Under the pieces are notes generated by a model. The model did no database searches. It had not been told where the DNA came from and saw only the letters and a list, made by a program, of their open reading frames with translations. Positions 1 through 7,076 of a DNA stretch of 10,582 bases are shown here, piece after piece (position 1 is the stretch's first letter; each line of letters opens with the position of its first letter). The stretch is from Bacillus sp. AFS037270 (GTDB lineage: Bacteria; Bacillota; Bacilli; Bacillales_B; DSM-18226), in NCBI RefSeq assembly GCF_002585305.1, contig NZ_NUNF01000083.1, positions 1 to 10,582 of the forward strand, given 5' to 3'. Made by a program: the position numbers and the translations under genes.

Positions 1-12
1 CATGCATAAGAC

Positions 13-53
13 GATCCGGCCGAAAGGTTGCTTTTTAACCTTTTGGACGGATT
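13..53. repeat. Long imperfect hairpin in the left intergenic region
   Basis: Bases 14-18 pair with 48-52, and bases 20-29 pair with 37-46 with one G-T pair. A single G/A mismatch (19/47) separates the two helices, and a 7-base loop (30-36) closes the structure. There is no T-tract directly after it on either strand, so it does not look like a simple terminator. It lies about 20 bases from the repeat core at 73-92 and may belong to the same dispersed element. The structure is seen in the sequence; its function is unknown. Confidence 0.55.
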
Positions 54-72
54 GGCTGTAGACCATCTAGGG

Positions 73-92
73 GCTAGGCGCTGGAGCTAGAC
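73..92. repeat. Left copy of a terminal inverted repeat (GCTAGGCGCTGGAGC core)
   Basis: This 20-base segment is the reverse complement of 10563-10582 at 19 of 20 positions, the exception being A versus G at position 89. The core GCTAGGCGCTGGAGC is identical in both. From memory, this motif (read as GCTCCAGCGCCTAGC) is a frequent intergenic repeat in Bacillaceae. No transposase, target duplication or coding potential is visible around it, so it may be a small non-autonomous or structural repeat. Confidence 0.7.
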
Positions 93-130
93 AATTCTCA
101 AAGTCAAAAACTTTTATACTTTCTTATCTC

Positions 131-170
131 AAAAAACAGGAGTTTGGCAAATGCCAAGCTCCTGTTTTTT
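131..170 (-). terminator. Intrinsic terminator after the aromatic amino acid hydroxylase gene
   Basis: Two 13-base arms (136-148 and 153-165) pair with one G-T wobble around a 4-base loop. They are flanked by six A residues on the left and six or more T residues on the right, so on the minus strand the stem is followed by a T-tract. The symmetry means it could stop transcription from both directions. The hydroxylase TAA stop (170-172) lies at the base of the hairpin. Confidence 0.9.
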
Positions 171-1909
171 TATATCTGTTCAATTAATGCTATGCCTCGG
201 TCAATCATTTGTTTAACGGATGGATCCCAGTTCGTATTTTTCAGCTTACCCAAGATAACGCTTACATTTTGATGAATAGCCTGATTTATTTTATATAGCT
301 CTAATATTTCAATCCGTAATAGCCATTCATTTGGATATTTTTGATCGAGAATGGCTAAAACCCGATCTACGTGCATTAAATTAGTTTGCTCCCACTGTCC
401 CTCTCGTAAGTCTCGGATTTCTGCATACAGGTTTTCTAGTTCAGTCAAACATTGCTGTTCAACCTCTTCCATGCTTTCATCGCTTGTTGAAGGGGAATCA
501 TAATAATGGTTCGGGTCAGCTGCTCCCGCAAAAACCGACGTAACCCTTGCGCCGACAGCCATATCAAATATTCCCCATGAAGGTTCGAAAAGAACAATAT
601 TCTTGTACGTCACTTGACAATTACTAAAACTAATCAAAATCGGTTTCTCATGATAAAATAATATACTTTTAACAAGGCCTTCCACTGTTACCCCGCTTTG
701 AAATTCTAATACGGCATAATTTCCCTCTTTAATACCTAAAGCTTGCAATTGCTTTGCGGTACAAGCTTCTATTACAATACCTCCTTTTAATTTACCGATT
801 GGTGTTCCAAATCCTTTACGGTGTATATCGGTACCTTGATCCTTCAATTGTTTATAATCATAGGACAAAGCTGTAGGGCCTTTTGTTCTTACATAGATGG
901 CCTTAGCATTTTCATCCTTTAAAATAGCGGTCAGCGTACCGGTAACCTGGATGCCTGACGATAAAACCATTGTAGCAACACTGTTCGATTCTAGTGCTTG
1001 ATCTAGACTTTCCGTGCCGCCTTTACGAAAGGCCATAGTCGAGGCGAGTTGTTCAATCTTCTCCACTAAATCATCAAAGGACTTACATACAAATAATTGC
1101 GGCTGTGGTTTTGTAACATCATAAGGTGTATTGATACATTCTTCAACGGAGAAGGGAATTTTTTTCACATCTGTTTTAAGGCAGCTTTGACTTTCCCCTA
1201 CCGAAGACAGTAATCCCGCTCCATAAATTTTAGGATTGTTCACATCTCCTATTAATCCGTACTCAACTGTCCACCAAAACAGCCTAGAAACTTTGTCAGC
1301 CTCAGACAAACCTTTGACCCTGCTCCGGGCTTCCACAACCTGCCGTTCAGCTTCTTGGACCTTCTCAGGAGTTGAATCAGGGTCCTCGGCAATAATCGTC
1401 AAATGGCGAACCGCTTTAAATACTTCTAATTTCTCTTTACTCGACAGTGCCTTAGCTCCCATTTCACCAATTTTCCTAACAAAGTCACGGTAAGTTTCAT
1501 CCAATAATATTGGTGCATGCCCTGCTGCTTCATGGAGCATATCCGGTGCAGGCGTATAAGCAATATTTTGGATGTTCCGGATCTCCGTTGCAATCGGTAG
1601 AATCCCATTTGCTAAAAAACCGTAAAAAGCAGAGCCTGGAATTAAACCATCGATCGTAACGGCACCCCAGCCGATTTTTGCCAAACTCGTATTCATATCT
1701 TCTACCCTTGGGACCCGATCTGTCTTAATTCCCGAATCTCTTAATCCATTAACATACGCAGGATGGGCTATATCCTTTAAGAAATAATGGTTCTGTTTCA
1801 TAACAAAGCGCCAAACGGCATGGTCGATTGGCGTGTAGCGTTGGTAGTATTGCGTTGATATATACGGCTGCAAATGCTTTGGAATCTGTGGTTTTTCTTT
1901 ATCAGTCAT
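170..1909 (-). CDS. phhA: Pterin-dependent aromatic amino acid hydroxylase (phenylalanine 4-monooxygenase-like) with long C-terminal extension
   Basis: The protein has 579 residues. The first ~290 form the catalytic domain of the tetrahydropterin- and Fe(II)-dependent hydroxylases, which convert phenylalanine to tyrosine or act on related substrates. The motif PDMLHEAAGHAPIL supplies the two iron-ligand histidines (H126, H131), and TVEYGL supplies the third ligand (E216). A charged helical insertion at about 155-205 separates them and is longer than in short bacterial enzymes. Residues ~300-460 look beta-rich and seem to hold a diverged tandem duplication; ~470-579 look helical. There is no N-terminal ACT domain. 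Typical bacterial PhhA is under 300 residues, but I recall similar ~580-residue forms in Bacillus. The ATG has a good site (AAGGGGA, 7 bases upstream). The gene starts 46 bases after the sigma-factor stop with no clear promoter between, so co-transcription is possible. No pterin-carbinolamine dehydratase gene is present here. The family assignment is firm; the substrate is not. Confidence 0.92.
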   Translation of the reverse strand: MTDKEKPQIPKHLQPYISTQYYQRYTPIDHAVWRFVMKQNHYFLKDIAHPAYVNGLRDSGIKTDRVPRVEDMNTSLAKIGWGAVTIDGLIPGSAFYGFLANGILPIATEIRNIQNIAYTPAPDMLHEAAGHAPILLDETYRDFVRKIGEMGAKALSSKEKLEVFKAVRHLTIIAEDPDSTPEKVQEAERQVVEARSRVKGLSEADKVSRLFWWTVEYGLIGDVNNPKIYGAGLLSSVGESQSCLKTDVKKIPFSVEECINTPYDVTKPQPQLFVCKSFDDLVEKIEQLASTMAFRKGGTESLDQALESNSVATMVLSSGIQVTGTLTAILKDENAKAIYVRTKGPTALSYDYKQLKDQGTDIHRKGFGTPIGKLKGGIVIEACTAKQLQALGIKEGNYAVLEFQSGVTVEGLVKSILFYHEKPILISFSNCQVTYKNIVLFEPSWGIFDMAVGARVTSVFAGAADPNHYYDSPSTSDESMEEVEQQCLTELENLYAEIRDLREGQWEQTNLMHVDRVLAILDQKYPNEWLLRIEILELYKINQAIHQNVSVILGKLKNTNWDPSVKQMIDRGIALIEQI

Positions 1910-1955
1910 TTGACCTTCCCCTTTTCCAACCTTATTTGATTAAGGACGGGAGCAA

Positions 1956-2465
1956 TCAAGCTAGTGACTGCATTTTTGGACGTAGTCTCTCCTTCGCTCT
2001 TCTCATTCTCGTTTTCACTGTCGACATTGGAAGATTACTTTTTTTCGCAATCTCAAGCAAGGATAAATCTTGATAATAATATAGATAAATAGGATCGCGG
2101 TAAATCTCAGGCAATGTCCTCACCTTTTCAGCCATTTGTTCTCTAGAGTATTTATATAGAATCTCCTCTTCGGGAATGGAATGGGGTTCCACCAGGACTG
2201 AATAGGCATAAACCTCTTCTCTCCAAAAACGCTTAGACTTTTTTTCTTTCCGCCAGAAATCACGGCATTTATTAATCGCAATCATAAAAAGCCAGCTTTT
2301 ATATTTTGATTGCTCCTTAATGGAAGGATATGCTAAGTAAGCTGAAAGTAATACCTCTTGAAAAAGGTCTTCCGCAAGTTCTTTCTGTCTCGTTAACGAT
2401 AAAATATATTTAAATGTAGCCGCGCCATGTTCTTTCACTAGTTTCTCAAATGCAAGGTCGTTCAT
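1956..2465 (-). CDS. ECF-type RNA polymerase sigma factor (sigma-70 family)
   Basis: This is a small sigma factor of about 169 residues. From the chosen start, region 2 covers roughly residues 2-72, including AEDLFQEVLLSAY (region 2.2) and the basic, aromatic stretch KSWLFMIAINKCRDFWRK (regions 2.3-2.4, -10 binding and melting). Region 4 covers roughly 118-162, with a helix-turn-helix around LLEIAKKSNLPMSTVKTRMRRAK that would read the -35 element. No sigma-1 or sigma-3 domain is present, as expected for the ECF class. In-frame ATGs lie at 2495, 2474 and 2465. I prefer 2465 because MNDLAFEKLV fits the usual ECF N-terminus and GGA-rich sequence lies upstream, but the choice is uncertain. No anti-sigma gene (membrane protein with a zinc-binding or RsiW-like domain) adjoins it; the neighbours are a flippase upstream and the hydroxylase downstream. 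The regulon cannot be told from this sequence. Confidence 0.88.
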   Translation of the reverse strand: MNDLAFEKLVKEHGAATFKYILSLTRQKELAEDLFQEVLLSAYLAYPSIKEQSKYKSWLFMIAINKCRDFWRKEKKSKRFWREEVYAYSVLVEPHSIPEEEILYKYSREQMAEKVRTLPEIYRDPIYLYYYQDLSLLEIAKKSNLPMSTVKTRMRRAKERLRPKMQSLA

Positions 2466-2554
2466 CCTAACCATCCATCCTTCCTTCAACAACATCTTCC
2501 ATATAATAGACGGAAAGGAACTGCAACTCCCCTACACTTTCTGTAAAAATAGAT

Positions 2555-3889
2555 TCACCTTTCAGTTGCTTCCGTAACGAGACCTTTCATAAAAATAGAA
2601 ACTCCAATCTTCTTACAGATTGTTAAATAATGCATAAGGGCTAATAGGACAGCTCCAGTATTCATACCGATAATCACCCCGTTCATCTGCCAATCGTGGG
2701 AGGAGCCGAGCCAAAGAATCAAAGCAAATGAGATGATGGTCGACCAAATAATATGAAAAAATAATTCTTTTAACATATCAAGACCAATTAAGAATGCCTG
2801 CATTGGCATAATAAAGAAATGAAACAGGAAATACGGCCAAAGTAACTGCAGATATATAGCAGAGGTATCCGATTTAAAAAATAAAGATGTTAATTCTGGT
2901 GCAAAAAAGTAAAAAATGACCACCGCTGGAGTTCCGTACAAAAACGTAATCGTCATCACTTGCTGGAGCATTTTTTGTAAAGTTGCGAAATCTTTTTGAG
3001 AATTGGTCTTTGATACAGCCGGAATCAGCACAATCATTAAGGAGTGAGCAATAAAGGCCGGGAAAAATCCAATTGATGCTGCCACACCCATCAGCATTCC
3101 AAATTGTTCTACAGCGAGCGTACTGGATAATCCTGAGTAAACCAAGGCTCCCTTTATAACAAATGGTTGAACGGCATTCATGATAGCGGAGAACAGCCGC
3201 AGTCCTGTCGTTGGAATCGACACCGCAATTAAGTTTTTCCGTACCCCTTTTCGGTCCATATTGGAGAAAGGCTTCCTTTTCAGCTGTTGGAATTGAATGA
3301 TAAATAAGTAAAACAGATATAAAAACACCACAACTTCACTGCCTATCAAGGCACAAATAGCAATTAATAAGGATGCCTCCGCATCAAATTCGAAAAAGCG
3401 AAACAAGATAAACAAACCTATAAGCTGGATAGACTTGCGAAGAAAGTTCGAGACCGCTATTTTCCCCATCTCCTGAACGCCCATAAAATAGCCTCTAGCT
3501 ACGGATGTAAAGGAGATGACAGGGACTAATGCCAAGACAAGCCATCTTACATATGGGTGGTAAGCATTAAATACAGGGATAAATGGAATAAGCGCGGCGG
3601 CGGCTAAGAAAAGAATACATGTAAAAACGATCGTAATGGTCAAGGCATGATAGAGAATATTACGATGGTAGCGCTGATCCCGTTCCGCAATAAATTTCGA
3701 AATCGAGACCTGTAATTCAAAGCTGGATAATAAGACAAGTAAAAAAATCGAGGGAAGAATCGTCATATAAAGTCCTAACCCGTGTGACCCCAGCTCTCTA
3801 GCCAAAATCATATTGATCAGGACCTCAATCATTTCACCTAAAAAAGCAGAAGCAGCTAAAAAAAAGATACTTTTATAATAAATATTCAA
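2555..3889 (-). CDS. Multi-spanning MOP-superfamily flippase, SpoVB/YkvU-like (polysaccharide or lipid-linked precursor exporter)
   Basis: This is an integral membrane protein with about 12-14 hydrophobic segments spread over its whole length. It has the N-terminal layout of the polysaccharide-transport/MATE-like flippases (SIFFLAASAFLGEMIEVLIN, then an ILARELGSHGLGLY-type motif). Such proteins flip lipid-linked sugars or peptidoglycan precursors; the spore-forming relatives SpoVB and YkvU act around the cortex or spore membrane. The open frame extends to a TTG at 3967, inside the sequence just after the efeU terminator and without a binding site. An ATG at 3913 also has a poor site. I prefer the TTG at 3889, preceded by AAGGGAG at 9 bases, giving a 444-residue protein that begins just before the first membrane helix and is close to the size I recall for YkvU. 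The substrate is inferred only at family level. It could be expressed by read-through of the efe terminator or from an unrecognised promoter. Confidence 0.8.
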   Translation of the reverse strand: MNIYYKSIFFLAASAFLGEMIEVLINMILARELGSHGLGLYMTILPSIFLLVLLSSFELQVSISKFIAERDQRYHRNILYHALTITIVFTCILFLAAAALIPFIPVFNAYHPYVRWLVLALVPVISFTSVARGYFMGVQEMGKIAVSNFLRKSIQLIGLFILFRFFEFDAEASLLIAICALIGSEVVVFLYLFYLFIIQFQQLKRKPFSNMDRKGVRKNLIAVSIPTTGLRLFSAIMNAVQPFVIKGALVYSGLSSTLAVEQFGMLMGVAASIGFFPAFIAHSLMIVLIPAVSKTNSQKDFATLQKMLQQVMTITFLYGTPAVVIFYFFAPELTSLFFKSDTSAIYLQLLWPYFLFHFFIMPMQAFLIGLDMLKELFFHIIWSTIISFALILWLGSSHDWQMNGVIIGMNTGAVLLALMHYLTICKKIGVSIFMKGLVTEATER

Positions 3890-3898
3890 TTTACAAAT

Positions 3899-3905
3899 CT
3901 CCCTT
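3899..3905 (-). promoter_or_regulatory. Ribosome binding site supporting a TTG start for the flippase
   Basis: The minus strand reads AAGGGAG here, 9 bases before the TTG at 3889. The upstream alternatives (ATG 3913, TTG 3967) lack a comparable site, so this site decides the start. Confidence 0.55.
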
Positions 3906-3973
3906 ACTCTCATCTCTTTTAATAACTTATGAGACAAGTCCCTTGAATAGTAGGAGAAATTTTGCAAAAAGAA

Positions 3974-3995
3974 AAAGGGCTGTTGCCAGCCCTTT
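3974..3995 (-). terminator. Intrinsic terminator of the efeOBU operon
   Basis: The perfect 9-base arms AAAGGGCTG (3974-3982) and CAGCCCTTT (3987-3995) enclose a 4-base loop. On the minus strand they are followed by a T-rich tract (TTCTTTTTG). The efeU TAA stop (3994-3996) overlaps the base of the stem. Confidence 0.9.
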
Positions 3996-5754
3996 AAAGA
4001 TTTGTTGATATTACTTGGTTACCATCACTTTTTTTAACTAAATAGGTTGTAATGAAAATAATTAACAATAGAAATACTTGTGGTAAAGTGGTTTCGTACG
4101 TTGGATAGAGTCCAAGCCAGTCAATAAATGGTAAGCGTTCCACCGTTGTGGTTGAAAGCACATCTGAAATCTGCAATGCATGAATACTGATTCCTAAAAT
4201 TTTAAACGCTAAAAAGTAAATTAAGATTGTCGCCGTTCTAAAGAACAAGCGAATAGGAATTTTTACACTGTAATGAATGATGGCAAAGCCAGCAATGACT
4301 AACAACACAAGGGCCAAACAGATCCCCATCACGAGTTCCGCTAAACTTATATACGGGGTAATGCCGGTATAGAAAATAATCGTCTCTGCACCTTCCCGGA
4401 AAACTGAAAGAAAACTAATAAAGGCAAAGGACATAAGGCTTCCTTTTGCGATGGCTTGCTGCATTTGCTGATTAATATATTTATTCCAATTACCGATGCT
4501 TGACTTATTATGAAGCCAAGCCCCAACCGTCAACATCATGACGACAGCGACTACACCAGTAATCCCTTCAATATACTCCCGGCTTGACGCGGCAACAAAT
4601 TTGGAAAAGACTATATTGATGATAACGGCGAGGATCGCACTTGCTAAGATACCAGCAACCACTCCGGACCAAATCCACTTTTGCTGTGCGGATTGCCCCA
4701 TCTTTTTCAAAAAGGCAATGAGCGTTGCGACAACTAGTAAGCCTTCTAATCCCTCACGTAATAATATAAGGGCTGCATCCCATAATGAGTAACTTGTTTT
4801 ACTTAATAGTGGAGCAAGCCGATCTTCTAAGTCCTTAACAATATCAGTGGCTTTATCGGCGTTTACATTCTCAGAATTTAATAGACTGATGGCAGTTGGT
4901 ACCTTCGTCTCCATATCACTGTACAAACCGCTGTCTCTAGTTTGTACATCGCCTTCCACCATTGGCCAGATGGTCAAAATTTTATTTAATTGCTCACTCG
5001 CCCCTTGGTAGTCACTTTGAGAAATAGCTTTTTCAGAATCACTTAACAAAGTAGCTAAGTCATTCAAGGAATAATCTCCTTCTGCCTGTTTCGAAACTTT
5101 ACCGGCAATAAAGTTATCTACTTCGCTTTTTAATTGATCCAAGTTTTGACTGGCTTTCTCTAAATCCGCAGGTTCCTGTGTAATCGCAATTCGAATGAGG
5201 GCTGTGTATTTTTCAATGTTTCCATATGCTGCAACACTCTCATCGTGAACAGCCTTCTCTGAAGCAGTCCACCCATTCATTAATTTTTGATATTGTAGAT
5301 TTAATGAAGCTGTCTCTCCCTTTTCTATCGAGTCCTCCATAACAGTAATAAGCGGAAGTAACTGCTTAATCTGTTCTTTGGCTTTTTCTTTATCTTTGGG
5401 ATTTTGTTCCTCATCATATTGGACAACTGCACTTGAAAGGGCCGAGAGACTCTTCGAGAGTGCCTCTTTATCGACGCTGTCTTTAGCTAGTAGACTTTGA
5501 ACTTTTTTTAACTTTTGGTCCACCTTTTGGGCTTGTTCGCTGCCAGCTTTTTTAATGGACTGCCACTCGCTTGCAAACTGCTCCATGTTTTTGGCCACGA
5601 CAGCCTGCTCGCCATCCTTTGCCTTCATTAAACTATCACCAATTAGCACAAAAAGTTCATCACTATTTTCTGCCGCCTTTACGGGAAGGCTCATTTGAAA
5701 AAAACTGATTAGTAGGATGAATACTAATAATGGCTTCCAATTTAAACGCTGCAT
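3994..5754 (-). CDS. efeU: EfeU/FepC-type iron permease (FTR1 family) with N-terminal extracytoplasmic domain
   Basis: This is the membrane permease of the EfeUOB (FepABC) ferric iron system. From the preferred ATG at 5754 it has 586 residues. A signal peptide (hydrophobic run VFILLISFFQMSL, then VKAAE, a likely cleavage region) leads into ~290 residues of lysine/glutamate-rich helical sequence predicted to lie outside the membrane. About seven membrane helices follow from residue ~325. Two REXXE iron-transfer motifs typical of FTR1 are present: REGLEG (333-338) and REGAE (453-457). The frame also allows a GTG at 5787 that overlaps the efeB stop by one base. However, the ATG has a GAGGAG site about 10 bases upstream and is followed directly by a signal peptide, so I chose it. 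It is last in the operon and ends at a terminator. It is longer than the ~480-residue B. subtilis EfeU and nearer the size recalled for staphylococcal FepC. Confidence 0.93.
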   Translation of the reverse strand: MQRLNWKPLLVFILLISFFQMSLPVKAAENSDELFVLIGDSLMKAKDGEQAVVAKNMEQFASEWQSIKKAGSEQAQKVDQKLKKVQSLLAKDSVDKEALSKSLSALSSAVVQYDEEQNPKDKEKAKEQIKQLLPLITVMEDSIEKGETASLNLQYQKLMNGWTASEKAVHDESVAAYGNIEKYTALIRIAITQEPADLEKASQNLDQLKSEVDNFIAGKVSKQAEGDYSLNDLATLLSDSEKAISQSDYQGASEQLNKILTIWPMVEGDVQTRDSGLYSDMETKVPTAISLLNSENVNADKATDIVKDLEDRLAPLLSKTSYSLWDAALILLREGLEGLLVVATLIAFLKKMGQSAQQKWIWSGVVAGILASAILAVIINIVFSKFVAASSREYIEGITGVVAVVMMLTVGAWLHNKSSIGNWNKYINQQMQQAIAKGSLMSFAFISFLSVFREGAETIIFYTGITPYISLAELVMGICLALVLLVIAGFAIIHYSVKIPIRLFFRTATILIYFLAFKILGISIHALQISDVLSTTTVERLPFIDWLGLYPTYETTLPQVFLLLIIFITTYLVKKSDGNQVISTNL

Positions 5755-5764
5755 AATCTTCTCT

Positions 5765-5770
5765 CTCCTC
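5765..5770 (-). promoter_or_regulatory. Ribosome binding site of efeU
   Basis: The minus strand reads GAGGAG, about 10 bases upstream of the ATG at 5754. It favours that start over the GTG at 5787, whose nearest GGAG lies about 16 bases away. Confidence 0.6.
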
Positions 5771-5786
5771 TGTAAAAGAAAAACCA

Positions 5787-7076
5787 CTAGTTAAATAGTG
5801 TCTCTCCGATAAAACCTCCCTGTTTAGCGCCTGGTAAACATGCAAAGATGGCACTTCCACGGTGGGACGTATATTCATTTAATTTATCCATTTTAGCTAA
5901 CCTGTTCTGAATCGGGATAAACTGCTTACTAGGTGTACGCTGGAAACCTAGGAACAAAAGACCTGCATCAAAGCTGCCTGTTTTCAAGTCCATCCCATCT
6001 GCATAGGAATAGGCACGGCGGAGAATCTGCTGCGTGCCATCTCCATGGGACAAGCGTACATGAGAATCGACAGGGATCACGTCCTCACCGGTTTCTTTCT
6101 TTTGAGTGAAATCAGGTTTATCAAATTCATTCTTTTGCCCTAACGGTGCACCACTGTCCCGGTATCGGCCAAAAGTGTTTTCTTGCTCCCTTAGATTGGT
6201 TCTATCCCAGACCTCAATAAACATTTGAATCCGGCGGACTACAAGGTAACTGCCATTAACAAGCCAATCCGGTCCATCACCCTGCTGAACCCAAATATGC
6301 TCATTCAACTGTTTTTTACTGTCAACATCAGGGTTTACCGTACCATCTTTGAAACCGAATAGATTTCGCGGTGTTTCCTTTTTAGGATCAGCCTGCTTAG
6401 TCCGCTGGAACCCAGTTTGCGCCCAGCGCAATGTTGCTTTCCCTCTGGCGATTCGAATAAGATTTCTGACCGCATGAAAGGCTACCTGCAAATCATCCGC
6501 GCAAGCTTGAATACAAAGATCTCCACCGGTCCATTCCTCTTCTAATGCATCAAGCGGGAAGGCGGGAAGATCGACCAATTCCTTGGGCTGCTTGTGTTTT
6601 AACCCAAATCGGTCTTGATTGTCTTTTATAAAAAGACTAGGACCGACCCCAAATGTAATCGTTAAGTTTGATGGCGATAGACCTGCCGCCTCCCCTGTAT
6701 CATCCGGAGGTAAAAATTCATTGCTAGAAAGCTTGCCGACTGCCTTCCCCTCTGTCATTAAGGCAGAAGCCTTAGTCCATTCCTTAAATAGTTTAGACAA
6801 GTCTTCTCGTTTAGACGTCGTTACATCTAAGGAAACAAAATAAACATGATTTTGTGGTTTTGTCGTAATACCACTCTGATATTCACCATAAAAAGGAACA
6901 ATCTCTTGATTCGACTCAGGGCCTGATGCCTTACTTTCCTTTAGCGAAAGAACACTGCCGAGACCAGATGCTCCTAGAATGACTCCGACACCGCCAATTC
7001 CGGCGGTTTTCAGAATGTCTCGTCTTGATACCTTTTTTTCAGCTAATGCATCTAAGTTGGTTTGATTGTTTGTCAA
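5787..7076 (-). CDS. efeB: EfeB/FepB: Tat-exported DyP-type haem peroxidase (deferrochelatase) of the iron uptake system
   Basis: This 429-residue protein belongs to the dye-decolourising peroxidase family. Its N-terminus carries a twin-arginine export signal (SRRDILK at 17-23, then a glycine/leucine-rich hydrophobic stretch to about 44), so it would be folded and loaded with haem before export. The GXXDG family motif is GFKDG (241-245). The likely proximal haem histidine is H339 in SHVRLSH, and the distal arginine lies in RRAYSY (353-358). In EfeUOB systems this enzyme oxidises Fe(II) and has also been reported to release iron from haem, passing it to EfeO and EfeU. The start is TTG, directly after the efeO TAA stop (TAATTG), with GGAGG 8 bases upstream inside the efeO 3' end, which implies translational coupling. 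No tatA/tatC genes are present nearby, although staphylococcal fep operons have them next door. The assignment is firm; whether ferrous iron or haem is the main substrate is unknown. Confidence 0.95.
   Translation of the reverse strand: MTNNQTNLDALAEKKVSRRDILKTAGIGGVGVILGASGLGSVLSLKESKASGPESNQEIVPFYGEYQSGITTKPQNHVYFVSLDVTTSKREDLSKLFKEWTKASALMTEGKAVGKLSSNEFLPPDDTGEAAGLSPSNLTITFGVGPSLFIKDNQDRFGLKHKQPKELVDLPAFPLDALEEEWTGGDLCIQACADDLQVAFHAVRNLIRIARGKATLRWAQTGFQRTKQADPKKETPRNLFGFKDGTVNPDVDSKKQLNEHIWVQQGDGPDWLVNGSYLVVRRIQMFIEVWDRTNLREQENTFGRYRDSGAPLGQKNEFDKPDFTQKKETGEDVIPVDSHVRLSHGDGTQQILRRAYSYADGMDLKTGSFDAGLLFLGFQRTPSKQFIPIQNRLAKMDKLNEYTSHRGSAIFACLPGAKQGGFIGETLFN

Noticed and set aside
1236..1493. 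Plus-strand open frame inside the hydroxylase gene
   Set aside because: It is antisense to a strongly conserved catalytic domain, has no ribosome binding site or recognisable protein features, and is best explained as a shadow. The other plus-strand frames inside the genes were dropped for the same reason.
1910..1955. Hidden anti-sigma gene or terminator between the sigma factor and the hydroxylase
   Set aside because: The gap is only 46 bases. The small CCTTA/TAAGG pairing in it is too weak for a terminator, and there is no room for a gene.
2500..2526. Possible promoter upstream of the sigma factor: TTGCAG/TATATG on the minus strand, or an ECF-like CGTC -10 suggesting autoregulation
   Set aside because: The sigma-A pair has only a 15-base spacer, and no GAAC/GAAAC-type -35 lies at the right distance from the CGTC, so neither is convincing.
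5755..5787. GTG start of efeU overlapping the efeB stop
   Set aside because: Its binding site is poorly spaced. The ATG at 5754 has a good site and is followed directly by the signal peptide. Overlap coupling cannot be fully excluded.
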